Shown: positions 49,040 through 61,310 of the stretch, piece after piece
Position numbering within the stretch: position 1 is the stretch's first letter
Layout of the letters: each line of letters opens with the position of its first letter
Assembly: GCA_038496675.1 (NCBI GenBank)
Contig: CM076663.1
Location: 17,003,323-17,067,322, forward strand
Origin: Rachycentron canadum
Taxonomy: Eukaryota > Chordata > Actinopteri > Carangiformes > Rachycentridae
Reading direction: 5' to 3'
Length of the DNA stretch: 64,000 bases
The notes under the pieces: generated by a model
Told to the model about the DNA's origin: nothing
The model's input: only the letters and a program-made list of their open reading frames with translations
The model's database searches: none
Position numbers and translations under genes: made by a program

Positions 49040-49450
49040 GTGCTAAAAATGGTAGCTTGAGCCTGGTTCTAAAAGTGAACCAGTCCTAATAGACTCCCTT
49101 TTTAAAATGTCCAACTTTACAACGGAGCATGTTTACAGTCTGGTACAAAAAATGGTTGGTGTCTGCAACTGATTTCCTCCTTCCTGACAACTCTATGAGG
49201 GCAAGTTTTTATACAACTCACCCACATAAATATAACAAGACTCAAAGTTCTGCGTAATAGAGGGCCTGTTGCACTGAGTGACATGGAAGTCTCAGCTTTA
49301 CACACGGCCCACCTGTTTTGCCCAATTATTTATTAGCTGGCTGTTACACAGAGCCAAGTACTGCAGAGATGGCGACACCCACTCTGAGCTTCAAAACCTC
49401 TTCAGAAAACCGACAGGTTACATCCATCTTTATCTACAGTCAATGGTATA
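49040..49450 (+). repeat. Percomorph interspersed repeat (subfamily A)
   Basis: The order 'cctggttctaaaagtgaaccagtcc', 'taaaatgtccaactttacaac', 'catgtttacagtctggtacaaaaaatggtt', 'gacaactctatgagggc', 'gttctgcgtaatagagggcc', 'gagatggcgacacccactctgagcttcaaaacc' and 'tatctacagtcaatggtata' is that of a very common spiny-rayed fish repeat. No open frame. Probably a non-autonomous DNA element. Confidence 0.65.
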
Positions 49451-49587
49451 CGCCACAAACAAATGTCTGGCCGTTTGAAAGGTCACAAACTCACAAAACT
49501 AATGTGGTCCTTTACTGATTTTGTTATTCTCAACAAACAAATACTAAATAGTAGCTGTCCCAGTTTCATTGTTTCTTACTCAGGATC

Positions 49588-49985
49588 ATAAACTGTCTAT
49601 AAAAATGGATGTAGACTCTAGGGCTTAAAAGTGAAGCCAATGCTGAGGAGCCTTAAACCTTCATTCTATCTAATGGCCACCAGTGGGCAGCTCCACTGGT
49701 TGTAAAAAGACATCATTGTATTGAAGTCTATGTGAAAATGCCCCTACTTCTCACTTGATTTATCACCTCAGTAAATGTTTTCCTAATGGGTTTATACTCT
49801 CAGTCTCTAGTTCCAAGTTTTCCAACATGATGTTCATTTATTAAATGATGGTCCCATTTAGAGGAAAATAGACCTTAAAGCAGGATGTATGTGGTGTGGC
49901 TATCGTGATTGATAGACTGGACCAGAACTTGCAATCAGGCAGATGTCATGGTGTGTTGCCACTTGCTCAGGATGCAAATCTTGAG
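49588..49985 (+). repeat. Percomorph interspersed repeat (subfamily B)
   Basis: Starts 'aaactgtctataaaaatggatgtagac' and continues 'gaagccaatgctgaggagccttaaacc', 'taatggccaccagtgggcagctccactggttg', 'acttctcacttgatttatcacctcagtaaa', 'atggtcccatttagagg' and 'gctatcgtgattgatag'. The block order is a familiar percomorph repeat. It lies about 140 bp from the subfamily A copy, which ends in a related 'tacagtcaatgg' sequence. Confidence 0.65.
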
Positions 49986-50002
49986 TGTAAATCATTTTTT
50001 TT

Positions 50003-50003
50003 N
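50003..50003. other. Ambiguous base (N)
   Basis: A single N after an eight-T run, at the edge of a repeat copy. It is an assembly or base-calling uncertainty. Confidence 0.99.
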
Positions 50004-50089
50004 ACATCCACCTACAACATAACAATACCCGCTTGTGCAATATAACAGCCTATTTGCTTGCAACCACAGCGACAGCACTCAGCCATAAG

Positions 50090-50575
50090 CAGCATTTATA
50101 CATTAACAATAGATAACATGGCTATTTGTAATGTGAAAGGTGACACTTGTTGATGAACCCACAGGCGATTATGAGCAGACAGCATTTACCCACAGCTTTA
50201 TGAAGCCTCGCAGCATCTTTAAGCTAATGGTTTAGGTTATACTTTGGATCACTCTCACTGCTCTCTCATGGTGTCGTTTTCAGCTCCAGACGGCAGCTAC
50301 CTTCAGCCAAAAAGCCCTAATAACCCACTGTGCACTACCTGCTCAGCACCAAATGGTAGACAGTCACAGTTAGCGACTGGCGGGTGAACACAGTGGAGAA
50401 TATACCAGCTATAGAGCCAGATATTTCCCTGAGGAGCTGTTGAAGACCAAAGACTGGAGCTAAAATGAGTGAATATTGAACATGGGACTCACATTCAGCA
50501 GGTGAACAGGAACACAACTCTACATTAATACTTCCCTGCTCTGTATCTGCTGTAAATAAGTATTTGGTAACAAGT
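50090..50575. repeat. Percomorph interspersed repeat, copy 2
   Basis: Contains 'gttttcagctccagacggcagctaccttcagcc', 'aacccactgtgcactacctgctcagcacc', 'cacagttagcgactggcgggtgaacacagtgg', 'gagccagatatttccctgaggagctg' and 'gagtgaatattgaac'. It is the same family as 37080-37620 but lacks the hairpin duplication. Confidence 0.6.
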
Positions 50576-52596
50576 TCATCCTATCAACTTAAAGCACTTT
50601 ATTTGACAGTTCAAAGGACATGGTAATTTAATTGGTTATTTTAACAACAGGAAAAACATTTGCTGCACCATGCACGTGGTTTATATGGGTTGTTCTCAAC
50701 CTGTAAATTATTCATGGTAACATTTTGGGTGTAACTTATGTGAAACCAGTGCCAGCTCCCACTCCTGTTCAAATCCAGGTGCACTTACATCTCGGTGAAT
50801 GGCAGATTATAAAGGTTCAGTGCTTCACACAGAATGAGATTCTATTTGTGCCTGGTTGTTTAGATATTGTGACCGGTGGGTCCAGTCCTGATGCACGTAC
50901 GCAGCAGGGCATGGCAACGCTGTGCAACGCAATCTGCCACAAAGAGTGCTCCGACCGTCTGAGGACTGTATCCTAATGTTCCACTTGACTTATCCAATCA
51001 TCTGAAGCATTTTCATCACAATCTGCTTGTGTGTAACAGGAGCGTTGTCCAGCCGCCTGTGTAGACGCATACTGCTTTTAACAAAACGTCCTGAACATAA
51101 CAATGAAATGTTGCACCTCAGACTTAAGACCAGGTTCTTGCTGGTAAATCACACAATCACTTTCCTCTGCCTCAAGATAGCAATGTACCTGACCACATGT
51201 GATTTAATGACCAATAGGTCCATGGGTCCACAGATGGGCACAAGTGTATTTGGCATTTAAACAACATGGGCACTTGATGGCAAAATGATTATTGTCTGAC
51301 TGGGGACACTTGCTCTTGTGTTGCTCTTTGTGTGTAAGATAGCGCCCAAAAGGTGATAATATATCAGCGTTGTGTTTGCAGGTTGTTTCTGCTGCCCCCA
51401 AATAGCTAAAAGCAGGTCACTTCAGTTGTGTTTTCATCTGCCTGTTTTTATTTGCATGGAAACAGCAAAAACAGTCTTAATATCACCAAAAGTGTTTACA
51501 TCTGCAGAGATGTTTTTATACCTGGTGTAAAATCCTATCCTAAAAAAAACAATGCAAATAGGCTCATTTAATATTTCATGATGTCCATAAAGGATGCATG
51601 TGAAGTTTCTCCAAGTGGTGTTTCTTTTTTTTTTTCATTCTTTATTTCTTCAGGTTTTGTAATTAACTACATCATTGATTTTTCCTTTGCATGTGATAGA
51701 CTGGAGATTTCATCAGTCCAGTCTGTCCGGTCTATTAGATTACAATCACAGACTGCACCTTTATGTCAGCATATTATGTTACTGTCACTAGTACAGAATC
51801 ACAAAAAAGACTATCTGCAATTACATGATCATTGTCACTGTAATTAAAAAAAAAAGCAGGTGTAATCAGGCTCGAACTAGCACTGTTTTTATCACTGCTT
51901 TCTAATGACTTTGTCAGTGATGTTTCTTTCAGCTCAGGTAGACTGGGGCAGGGAGATGGGGTGAATACAAACAGGGCTGTATGACCCAGTGAAGTACCGA
52001 GAATAGTTGAAAAAATAAAATAAAATTGAAAGTCATTCTGAAGTAGTCGACAGCGTAAGATGTGTTTATGGGCAGACAAATCAATGGGTGTGAATACCTC
52101 TTCTCACTTGCACTCTGCTGAAGATCCAAGCTGCCCAATAGCTCTTTGGTGCGGTTTAATCTGAAATCTGAGCACTGTTATGTGTTGTTCTTGTCAGATA
52201 TATACAGATGTGTGTCTGGTGTTGGTGGTGGGCTGGGACATGGGAAACTGCCATTAGATTTTGAGGCAGACGTGGATCACGTACTATGAATTTGATTTTT
52301 TTTCTCTGAAGTCTGGTGTATCTTTGGTGGAGATCTGTGCTCTCTGAGTTCCCTTCCAGTTTGTGTATTTGTCAGCAGGATTACACAAAAAGTACTGAAC
52401 TGAGTACTCATGAAATTTTGGTGCCGATTTAGTTAAGTAGGTGGATCAAGCAATTTTTTATTAGACTTTTTTATCACTTTCCTCAACACTGTGAGATTTG
52501 TCAGTTTCTTAGGAAACAATATAATGATCTTGATGTAAAAAATCAGACACATTAATGGTGTGTACATTGATGGATTTAACAATTGATGCACATATA

Positions 52597-53833
52597 CAGT
52601 ACTGTGTAAAAGTCTTAGGCCACCCTTAGATTTGTTGTTTTAGCAATGCTATAATGACCTTATATAATTATTTCTCAGTCTCTTTATTAGAATACAACCA
52701 GAAAATACAGGAAATGTGTAGCAGTATTAAAAAAGGGGGAAAAAATCTGAAAAAAATGTTTCCATAGGCTAAAGTGGTGTGTTTTCAGGTATTCAGTGTG
52801 ACCTCCCCTTACACTGGAGCAACAGCAAGAAACTAAATGGAATGAACCATAACTAATGTCACTGCTATCACATGTATCAAGACATGCTTTTGACCATTAC
52901 ATGAATATGTTGTATGAGGTTAACTCAGCAAGGCTACTCTCAAAGGGAAATCAGCTAACAAACTGTATTCATCACACCATAATATGCTTACGTATTACTC
53001 CGATCTTTGTGAGCTTTAGCATATCATAGCCTTTTCACCCTGTTCTCCTTCTGAAAAAGTAGTCGTTGGCTGCTGCTCTTCCACAAAGATGAAGCTTCTT
53101 CTGACTGTAGAAGGTCAATCTGGCTTCATCCTGATGAAGCTGCCAGATGCTGAGCCGGGTCTTTGCTGGACTTCCGGTCTCTCAAAGAAGAAACTCTGAT
53201 CTGATTCTCATCAGATTTTGAAAGTTTTCTTGGCCTTCCCGACCTTTTTTTGCCTTGACCTCACCTGATTCTTCAAATTTCTTTATAACAGTTTGAATAC
53301 CACATCTTGAGTATCCAGTCTGTTTGCTGATTTCCCTTTGAGAGTGGCCTTGCTGATACAAAATTATGATTTGATTTCTGTGATCTTTGGCATTTTGAAT
53401 GGAACGATGAGAATGAAAGTTGGTCTTATACTTTATAAGCAGCTTCCAATGAGTTAACCTCATACAACATGTGTCTGTAATATTCAAGCATGTCTTGCAC
53501 AAATCCGGTGTAAAGGACCTTTTTCACAGCCTCATTTTGACATGAAATAGTCGACAAATACAAGTGTCAGCAGTGACATTAACTATGGCTCATTCCATTT
53601 AGGTTTAAGAGCCAGCTTCCTGCTATTACTCCAGTGTAAAGGGAGGTCACACTGAACACTCACCACTTTAGCCTATAGAAACATTTCTTTTCAGTTTATT
53701 TTCTTTTTTTAATATTGAATACACATTTACTGCATTTTCTGGTTGTATTCTAATAAAGAGACTGAAAAAAATGATATATGATCATTATAGTATTGCTAAA
53801 ATCTGAGGGTGGCCTGAGACTTGCACAGTGCTG
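52597..53833 (-). mobile_element. Non-autonomous Tc1-like DNA transposon
   Basis: A 1237-bp element flanked by TA dinucleotides (52595-52596 and 53834-53835), as expected of Tc1/mariner target duplication. The termini are inverted: left CAGTACTGTGTAAAAGTCTT..., right the reverse complement CAGCACTGTGCAAGTCTCAG.... The similarity continues inward through GGCCACCCT(C/T)AGATT and CTTTATTAGAATACAACCAG and beyond, so the arms are several hundred bases long. A broken transposase N-terminal region lies on the minus strand. A second, shorter copy of its DNA-binding segment lies in the opposite orientation at 52928-52966. The catalytic region is missing, so the element cannot move itself. Confidence 0.88.
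52998..53393 (-). pseudogene. Truncated Tc1-like transposase
   Basis: On the minus strand, starting at the family-typical ATG (53393-53391), the sequence shows the paired-type helix-turn-helix of Tc1 transposases, for example YQQGHSQREISKQTGYSRCG, then a second DNA-binding helix region (SLRDRKSS). The frame shifts close to the start and has stop codons after SLRDRKSS. Similarity ends after about 130 codons (AKAHKD), before any DDE catalytic motif. Full Tc1 transposases have about 340 residues. It is a decayed remnant with no function expected. Confidence 0.8.
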
Positions 53834-54828
53834 TATGTAATCTGCTTCTGACAGACATGTGTAGGATTCCTCAGCCTTACCTGAGGTATGCACTCTAAGG
53901 ACAGCATTTCGAGTTTCAAGATTTTTCCAACTCTGACATTAAACCAGTTCTGTTGAATGGCCTTTATATACATAATCCTTAAGATACAGGGTTATCTTAA
54001 AAGTGCTTTCAGTATGGTGTGCATGTACATGCTGTTGTGAGAGAACGTTTCTTCAAGCATATGCAAGTCTGCCCCTTGGGGCAAAGCTTCAAAAACTAAA
54101 TCTTACATACTCATATCCTGCAACTATATCTGGTCAGCTGCAGTGTACAAACCCAGCAGGACAGATCAGTGTGGTTTATTTACACCTGGGATGGAAATGT
54201 TTTGAGAAGCTCTCATTTCATAGATGCTCACATGTAATGACATGAAGAACCTGAGGTGCTGGGGATTCTGCTGCAACCACGCTACACATTTAGTTTCTGA
54301 TTAATGCTGAAGAGAGATAGATGGGTAAATTGTTCCTGGCGTATGTCTCCGTTGCTTCCCCGCCTACTGTCTTTCCATTCATCTCAAACTCCTTCCCCTC
54401 GCACTCTTTCCCTCCCCTTTCTCCAGCAGCAGTAGGGAAACTGGGGATGTGAACACACACCTCTTTGCCAAGCCTCACAGCTCCCCTGGCACCATACTGC
54501 AACATAACACCTTCCAAACCCTCCTCTTCCCTCCCTCGCACTGCTCCCCTTTTCCTCTCTCAGCACGGCTGAACAGCATGTTTGATTTTACAGGATCTAA
54601 CTCTGCTAGGGTTTGACCTTTATGGGTTTTCAAGGCCAATACTGATATTTTTGGATTTAAACTGCAGATAGCAAAACCTTAAGTATTTTCAGTGGCTCCT
54701 TCATCATTTGTTCAGAGCAGAAAAACCTGAGAAACATCATCGGACCGTGAGAATAGAAATGTTCCATTAAATGCATGAAATACTTATAGTTGATTCTAAA
54801 GGCAGAGTGAGACATGAAACTGTGGTTT

Positions 54829-54850
54829 ATTATATATATATAATATTTAT
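54829..54850. repeat. (TA)n tract
   Basis: Alternating TATATATATATAATATTTATA, AT-only and self-complementary. A (GA)n tract follows at 54917-54936. Confidence 0.85.
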
Positions 54851-56879
54851 AACTTGAGTCTTATTTTTTGCCATCAAGGTAATTTTGCCAATGAAGGGGA
54901 AGGCAACACACTGTGTGAGAGAGAGAGAGAGAGAGAAAACTCTGAAATCAAACTATATCTATAACAACTTTTTTTCAACTGGTTGACAAAGGAAGATAAA
55001 TTTAGAAAACAGTCACACCCTGGATGAAGATAACAATAGAAATGGCCAAGATTCACAACAAGCTAATTCACTTCACTTAAAGGCTAGATCAGCCTCCAGA
55101 AATAATGGAACTCTTAAAGTTTTCTTTGCTGCTGAAGGTAGTTTCTTGCCTGGAGTGGGTGTGCGTGTTTGAGAGAGGTTATAATACAGAGGCTACAGTG
55201 GGTTGCCATTGAAAAATGAGGAGACGGGCTGTGGCTCGCTAGCATTCAGAAACTTCAGAGATTATTGAGACAAGCGCTAACATTGCTGTTGCTACCTGTG
55301 GCGACAGCTAATGTCAAAACTAGCTATGTAGTAGTGGCGAAACTTACAAAAACCACCTTTAAACTCTGCGCAAGACGGAAATATTACTGTTGTGAATGAA
55401 GAAAGAATGAAGTCTTTCTAGTTAGTCAAAATTATTAATTACTGAATTAATCGCTAAGATCTTGTAACAAGGCACCAATTTCTAAAACAAGGCCAGATAG
55501 GACACACAGTCATCTGAATAGATGGCTAAAGTGTTAGATTATAATTAATACATTATTATTATTATTATTCAAATTAAACCTATAAGTGAGTGAGTGAGAG
55601 TGAGTGTATTAAATATTGATAGTAATCGCTCAAGAAAGCTGTCCAAAATATGGCAAGTACAGAAGATAAATGTGATGTATGATTACCATTATAATGGACT
55701 GTTTGGGTAATTATATGCTGTTTTCTCTTCCAAATAGGTTTGGCTGACTTTATCTTTGTTTAAAACCTGTGTGTCTCCTGACCAATTGTTTCTTGCCCCA
55801 ACAACTTCTTTTACCATGTTGTTAGGTAAGAAAATCTATTAGCACAGTGTTATAGGGTTATAATTACTGGTTGCTGAAGGTCAAACTACTAACATAAGTT
55901 CTAATAAAGGGGATTTATCCTGTTTAAGTTTTATATGTACTGCGATTAATTATCTAGTTGAGAGCAGTGACCTGGGAAAAACCTCTGAATATCTGAACAG
56001 TGACAGGCCAATATCTGAAAGTCTGGTATCAGCCCTGTATATTGGTCTAAACCGAAAGTGTACAAACTGGCAAACCTAACAGGATGTGCTCCCTCACTTG
56101 CATTTTCGTCTTACTCTTTCTCTCTCGCCCTTGCACCTCGCCAGCTGCCTGCAACACGGTAATGACAGTTTTATCAGTTTAACCACGTTTGCCATATCCA
56201 GGACTGGGCTGCTCTCCAGTCCTGTCTGCTGTACACTCGGCTCTGCTCAGCTAAACCCAGACACTAGCAAGACCTCCTTGTATATCCATTATGCAGCTCT
56301 ACCGTAGCTCCCACTGTCGGCATGTGTGTGCTGCTATACCATATATGTGCTGAAACCTGTCCAGGTTTAACATACGGAACCTGCCTGCCAACACCTATTT
56401 CACTGACACCTAGTCTCTTCCAACTACAACCTGACTGTTATGTGCTCTGGGCCTTGGAAGCTAGGTATAATGATTTAAAATAAAAATTTTAAAAAAATCA
56501 CAATATAAATCATACAAATGAGAAGCACATTAGCCAGTTGTGCCTGATAAATTTTCAAGAAAACTCAAGAGGTCTGAGTGTATTGCGTCATTGGAATAGA
56601 AAATTAAACCTACCTTCACACTGTGGTTGCCTCAAAACGCACTGTAAACATTTTGCAATGAGAGTAGGAGGTCGAACACCAAGTATAGTTCAGGTCAATA
56701 AAGCCTGAACTCTAATACCGTCTTATTACGTCTTGAAGTCATCCCTAGATCTGAACCAGCATTCACACCGCAGTTCTAAATCCATCTTCCCTCCTGCCTA
56801 AAGATAGACTCCAGCTCTTTTTATAGCGGGCTAAGCTGCCGAATTGCATATTCTATTTCAGATGGCCCAGGCTCACATC

Positions 56880-57200
56880 ATTGTTTGTTTTAGCAAGCTA
56901 ACCTTCCCCATGTATTTATAGGTGTCGAGGCCAGGAGAAAGACCACAGTGGCTCCATAAATAAGCTGCCCGGGCCTCCAGTGAGCCTCCTGACCAACAAA
57001 AGCCCAGTCATTTCACAGGCTATTACCTGGAGCTCCCTTGCAGGGAGGCTGGCCCAGTCTCCAAAGGCAAGGGAGGGTTGCACAGCTTTGAGGGCCACTC
57101 GACCCGGTGGGAGGAAGGGAGATGTTTGGATTAATAATACATATGGTGATCTGTTTTCTGTGACCGGAGCCTGTGAGAATGTGATGGGAATAAATGGAAA
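56880..57200. promoter_or_regulatory. Candidate conserved noncoding element
   Basis: Unique sequence with mixed GC/AT blocks and compact motifs: CCATGTATTTATAGG, CTCCATAAATAAGCTGCC, TTTGGATTAATAATACATATGG. Both strands stay open for more than 70 codons, but no protein family is recognised and the reading is not exon-like. The status is a guess from sequence character. Confidence 0.3.
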
Positions 57201-57759
57201 ATAACCAGACGTTGTGTGCTGCATCTGAGGCTGTTCAGCCTGTCTGTGGCTCACACTGTTGTCACCGTTGTCAACTATCATGTCTTTTGCCCTCTTCCTT
57301 AAGCTTTCATCTGCACAAGCTGCTGCTCGCCCCTTTCTCTCTCCCTCTCTCTGTCTGTCTGTGTTTCCCTGAACCTTTGGCCACAGGATCCTGTTGGAGC
57401 CTCACCCAGATGCCCCCCGGGTCTTAAAAATAGATGAACCCAAAAGCATCACACACTTGCACAGACACATATAAAATCCACCCATGACGTCATACGTCAA
57501 CAGAGTGTGTGTGCACTCTCTGTGTGTCACTGCTTATCTCTGCCTCCACAGACGCTGTGTAGAAAGCCAGTCAGCAGAGGCCACAGCCAGCGCACTCCAC
57601 AGCCTCTCTGGCAGCCAGACCTCGCTGCACTGAGGAAACTGCACCCTGCAACACAAACAACCCATCAGCCACAGCAGGGCTTCAGCACTGACTGCTAATC
57701 CTGGTACCTCCCTGTGAGGTACAGCACTGCAACACCCACACAGCTTTAGGAAATGGATG

Positions 57760-58110
57760 TCATCTTCCTCCCTTGCTTTAATATGGCTTTTCAGAGTGAT
57801 TAAATATTCAAAAGAATTGTTTCGCTGGGCCATTCAACAGTGGCATTTGTCCTAAATATTGCTGCGCTCATTTGCTGGGTGGCGACAGTGATGATTCCAT
57901 AAAGCATATGAATGGAGAGAGTTGTCATGTGGATGTGGTTGAACACTGAAGGCTCATGATCTTAAATCAGAGGGGAGCGCTGCTGACTGGCACACTAGGG
58001 CTTCCAGCAGAGCGACTACAACTGCTAATTTGTCTCAAAATGGCCCTTTACGATTTCAAGGGCACCATAACTGTTAGATGAAGAGATGTTTTTTATTTTC
58101 CGATTGTATC
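57760..58110. promoter_or_regulatory. Candidate conserved noncoding element
   Basis: Unique block containing GAGTGATTAAATATTC, CATAAAGCATATGAATGG and TTTGTCTCAAAATGGCCC, free of simple repeats and without a credible open frame. Listed for conservation testing only. Confidence 0.25.
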
Positions 58111-60526
58111 CTGGCAGCACGCTGTGTGTGTGGTAAGGTAAGATAGCCGTATGAAAGCCATATCTTTGCCTATTCTAGTAATATCTTCAGGAATACCCGC
58201 AATTCAAATAACTGCACAGTTTATGTCTGTGTAATAAAATCATGTGTGGCGAAGATGACTTTTATCATGGGTCTCCTTCTAAAGGACCATCCTTCATTAA
58301 CCTGTTATGTGGTAACTTCTGTCTTTACTGTGTATCCAGTTCAAGCTAAATCAAATTTTATGTACACAGAGTTGTATTTTGATGTAAAAAGATGATATAA
58401 AAGAATGTAATTAAAAAAAAAGGACAATGAACAATAAACTCAAGTTACTGTAGGTGCAGTTGTACCACAGTGAGAGAGAGAGAGTCACTGAAGACTGAAA
58501 TCCCACCCTATTGGATAATAAGAGGTCTATCAATTGCAGCTTACACAAAAGAAAGACATATGTTACTACTAAAGAAAAAAATCTCATTTTACAATCTTTA
58601 CAGAGTGAATTACTGAAAGAACAAATTGCCTTTGAGATCTTTACCATGAAAATGTGAACACAGTCTTTCAACAGTCTGTCCGCCACTATTGCCAGTCAAC
58701 AGGCCGCAAAACAGCCAAGGACTAAAGATTTTTACTTATTCGAGGTCCCAAATGTGCTGTTGTGACTGACAAGAAAAAACTCCATGAATCTTCTCCTTCG
58801 CTTCACGTATCACTTAATAATCACGATCATCTGGTTAGAATTACTAGATCACAATGTAAAAGCCACTCATATTCAGCATCACCTAATTGTTTGGCCACTT
58901 GTGGGCAGCAGAAACATCAGATATATCGTCCTTTTAACTTGATGTGAGAATGTTGTTGGGGTAGTGGGGGGTTAAGTCTAATATTCACTCTCCTCTTAAG
59001 CTCTCCACAAATTCTTAAGGAAAATACGTGTCTCTAAATGCTGCACTATGTTCCCCAATGTTTATCTGCTGTTTGAAGGCTGGAAGATTAACAGTGGGAT
59101 TTCAGAGCTTTTTCACTGAAAGTTTCTGGCTTGAAGCAACAGTGAAGAGAGCAGTTAGGGCTAACCAAAACAAAGAGCTGAAAGAGACTAAAATGCTGCG
59201 CAGGGCCGAGGCAGAGTTGTGTGATATTTGTCTGTGGGCTCATTACTAGGAAACACCTTTCAGATGCAAATAGTCATCTGATCCATTGTTGAGAGGATAT
59301 TAATGGCAACTTCTTCAATATTACCTATATTAATAGTGAGGCTGGGGGCTGCAAAGTTATTGCAAGTCAGCTGAAAATCATTTGTAAAATTATATTTGGT
59401 GAAAAGATGTAATTATATGTATATGTGTATATAAAGATGCTTTGAGGTGTTTTATAACTTTTATGTTGTCACCGGTTGAACCACATGGTATACTTGATTA
59501 AAGAGTACATCCATGGCAAAAATGGAAAGCTAAAAGGAAAGAGGCTCAGGAGACAGCTGGTGAATTGATAGATGGTCTCTCCAATGTCAAATAAAAAAAA
59601 GAAAACTTGAGCTTCCCTTCAGTTAAATCATTAATGTTCAATTTGTAATTTCGAATATTTTGAGATTTTCAAGTGGGACATGAGTTGGAAAAGGTTGACA
59701 ACCACTGACCTGTTCACTTAGCCCAAGAAAAGTTGAAAAAAAAAAGTATTTTCTGACTGAAATCTTCTGGCATTAAAAATCTTCTCCTGGCTGTAATTTC
59801 TTTGTGAACACACAGATCCTACAGTATCTGGGATGAGGCTTCGCACAGAAGGTGAGGAGGAGATAGTTACTTACACATACACACACATATGGCTTCAGAA
59901 ATGCCAATCCACCCCACACTTTTCTTTATAGAGCGCAACAACAGTCATTAGAAGATGTAATGGATTAGGCACGGATAGAGTGAAGGGAGACAGAAAAGAG
60001 AGGGAAGAGGGGACAAACCAAGATCAGAATGATGGAGATTGGCAGATGGGCAAAATGGATTGGATAGACCACTCTACGGATGAGAAGACAGGACGGAGAG
60101 CTGATGCCTACCGCCGCGGCAGGAGATAATGGAAACTGATTACAGAAAAAATCAACAAGGTTTCTCTCATTCCAGGAGCACTGCTCGAAAACATGGCAGT
60201 AATATGATTGTCGAGGTCCCAGATCCTGGTTAAATCTGATTGTCAGTGAATTCGGTCCACAGCATCAACAAGTTCTAAATTTAGACAGAAAAAACACAAG
60301 GTGACAGAGGATGAAAATGTGAGCTGGAAACCTGACCAACAGGAATTGTTTTTTGGAGCTCTTTGTGCTTCCGCGCCGCCTTCTTCTCAATAACTGCTCC
60401 TCTGTTTACTCCATGCCTCCCTGGCTTATGTTCATCTGAGGGAGCAGAGGAGTTGCAGGAGACAAACAGGATGTCTGTGGGAGGACGAATGAGAGAGGGT
60501 AAATCTGACGAGGAAGTTTACGCCTG

Positions 60527-60528
<2 letters not shown>

Positions 60529-60602
<74 letters not shown>

Positions 60603-60613
60603 TGTGTGTGTGT
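60529..60613. repeat. Long (TG)n microsatellite
   Basis: About 35 TG units, then CGCG and a further TG run, in the far right intergenic region. Confidence 0.98.
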
Positions 60614-61216
60614 ATTAATCCCAGGAAGGACTTCCTCTGAATTTGAGCTGCTTGGGAGTTCTGTGGGAGTTTCAGATGTTGACAGGGGAAAAAGCAGAGG
60701 AAAGGAGAAAGAAGAAAAGAAAGAAACCAAAGGAGAGAAGAAGAAGAGGCTGAGAGGGATCAAGGGCAGTAGCACTATTGAATCACACTTGTAAAATACA
60801 CACACACATGCACAGAGGAAAACCACCCACAAAGAGAGGTTGTGATAACAGTAGCAGTGTTGGCGTCATTATGGGCTGATGATGATGAACATAGGCCCAC
60901 CTCAATGACACACAGCCTGAACCCACTCAAATGTTTTGGCTCAATCAAAGCTACTCCAAACCTCTGACTGAACAAATGCACCATCTGACCCAGCCCGAGC
61001 AGTGTGTGAAATCAACCCTTGACGTTTGTTTTCGTCTTCCGCGTGTGCCAGGTGGGTGGGGAGTTACGATAAAGTGTGATACCTCAAGTGGAGATGAATG
61101 AGACCCGGAGGATGTCGGCTACACCCCTGGCTCTGACTCAAAGTGTCATTGCCAACAAATACTGGTAACAACATTAAGTCCTATTTATGACTAAAGCTCT
61201 ACAGCCTCAGATACAC

Positions 61217-61310
61217 TTTAACATGCTAACATGCTAATTACCTGCTAAAATTCAACACATTATCACTGTGAGTATATTAGCATGCTGATAACATGCTAAT
61301 TTCACTTAAT
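61217..61310. repeat. ATGCTAA-type dispersed repeat
   Basis: AACATGCTAACATGCTAATTACC followed by TTAGCATGCTGATAACATGCTAAT. The motifs are shared with copies at 405-520 and 35800-35885. Confidence 0.5.

Noticed and set aside
53182..53502. Intact host gene with a helix-turn-helix domain
   Set aside because: The domain is of Tc1 transposase type, lies inside terminal inverted repeats with TA flanks, and is frameshifted and truncated. It is a transposon remnant, not a host gene.
57507..57833. Possible exon pair after CCTCCACAG near 57550
   Set aside because: An acceptor-like sequence is present, but the downstream frame has no family similarity and the opposite-strand frame is equally open.
60363..60794. 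143-codon frame with a poly Cys-Val centre
   Set aside because: Half of it is a TG microsatellite. The flanks show no family resemblance and no splice context.
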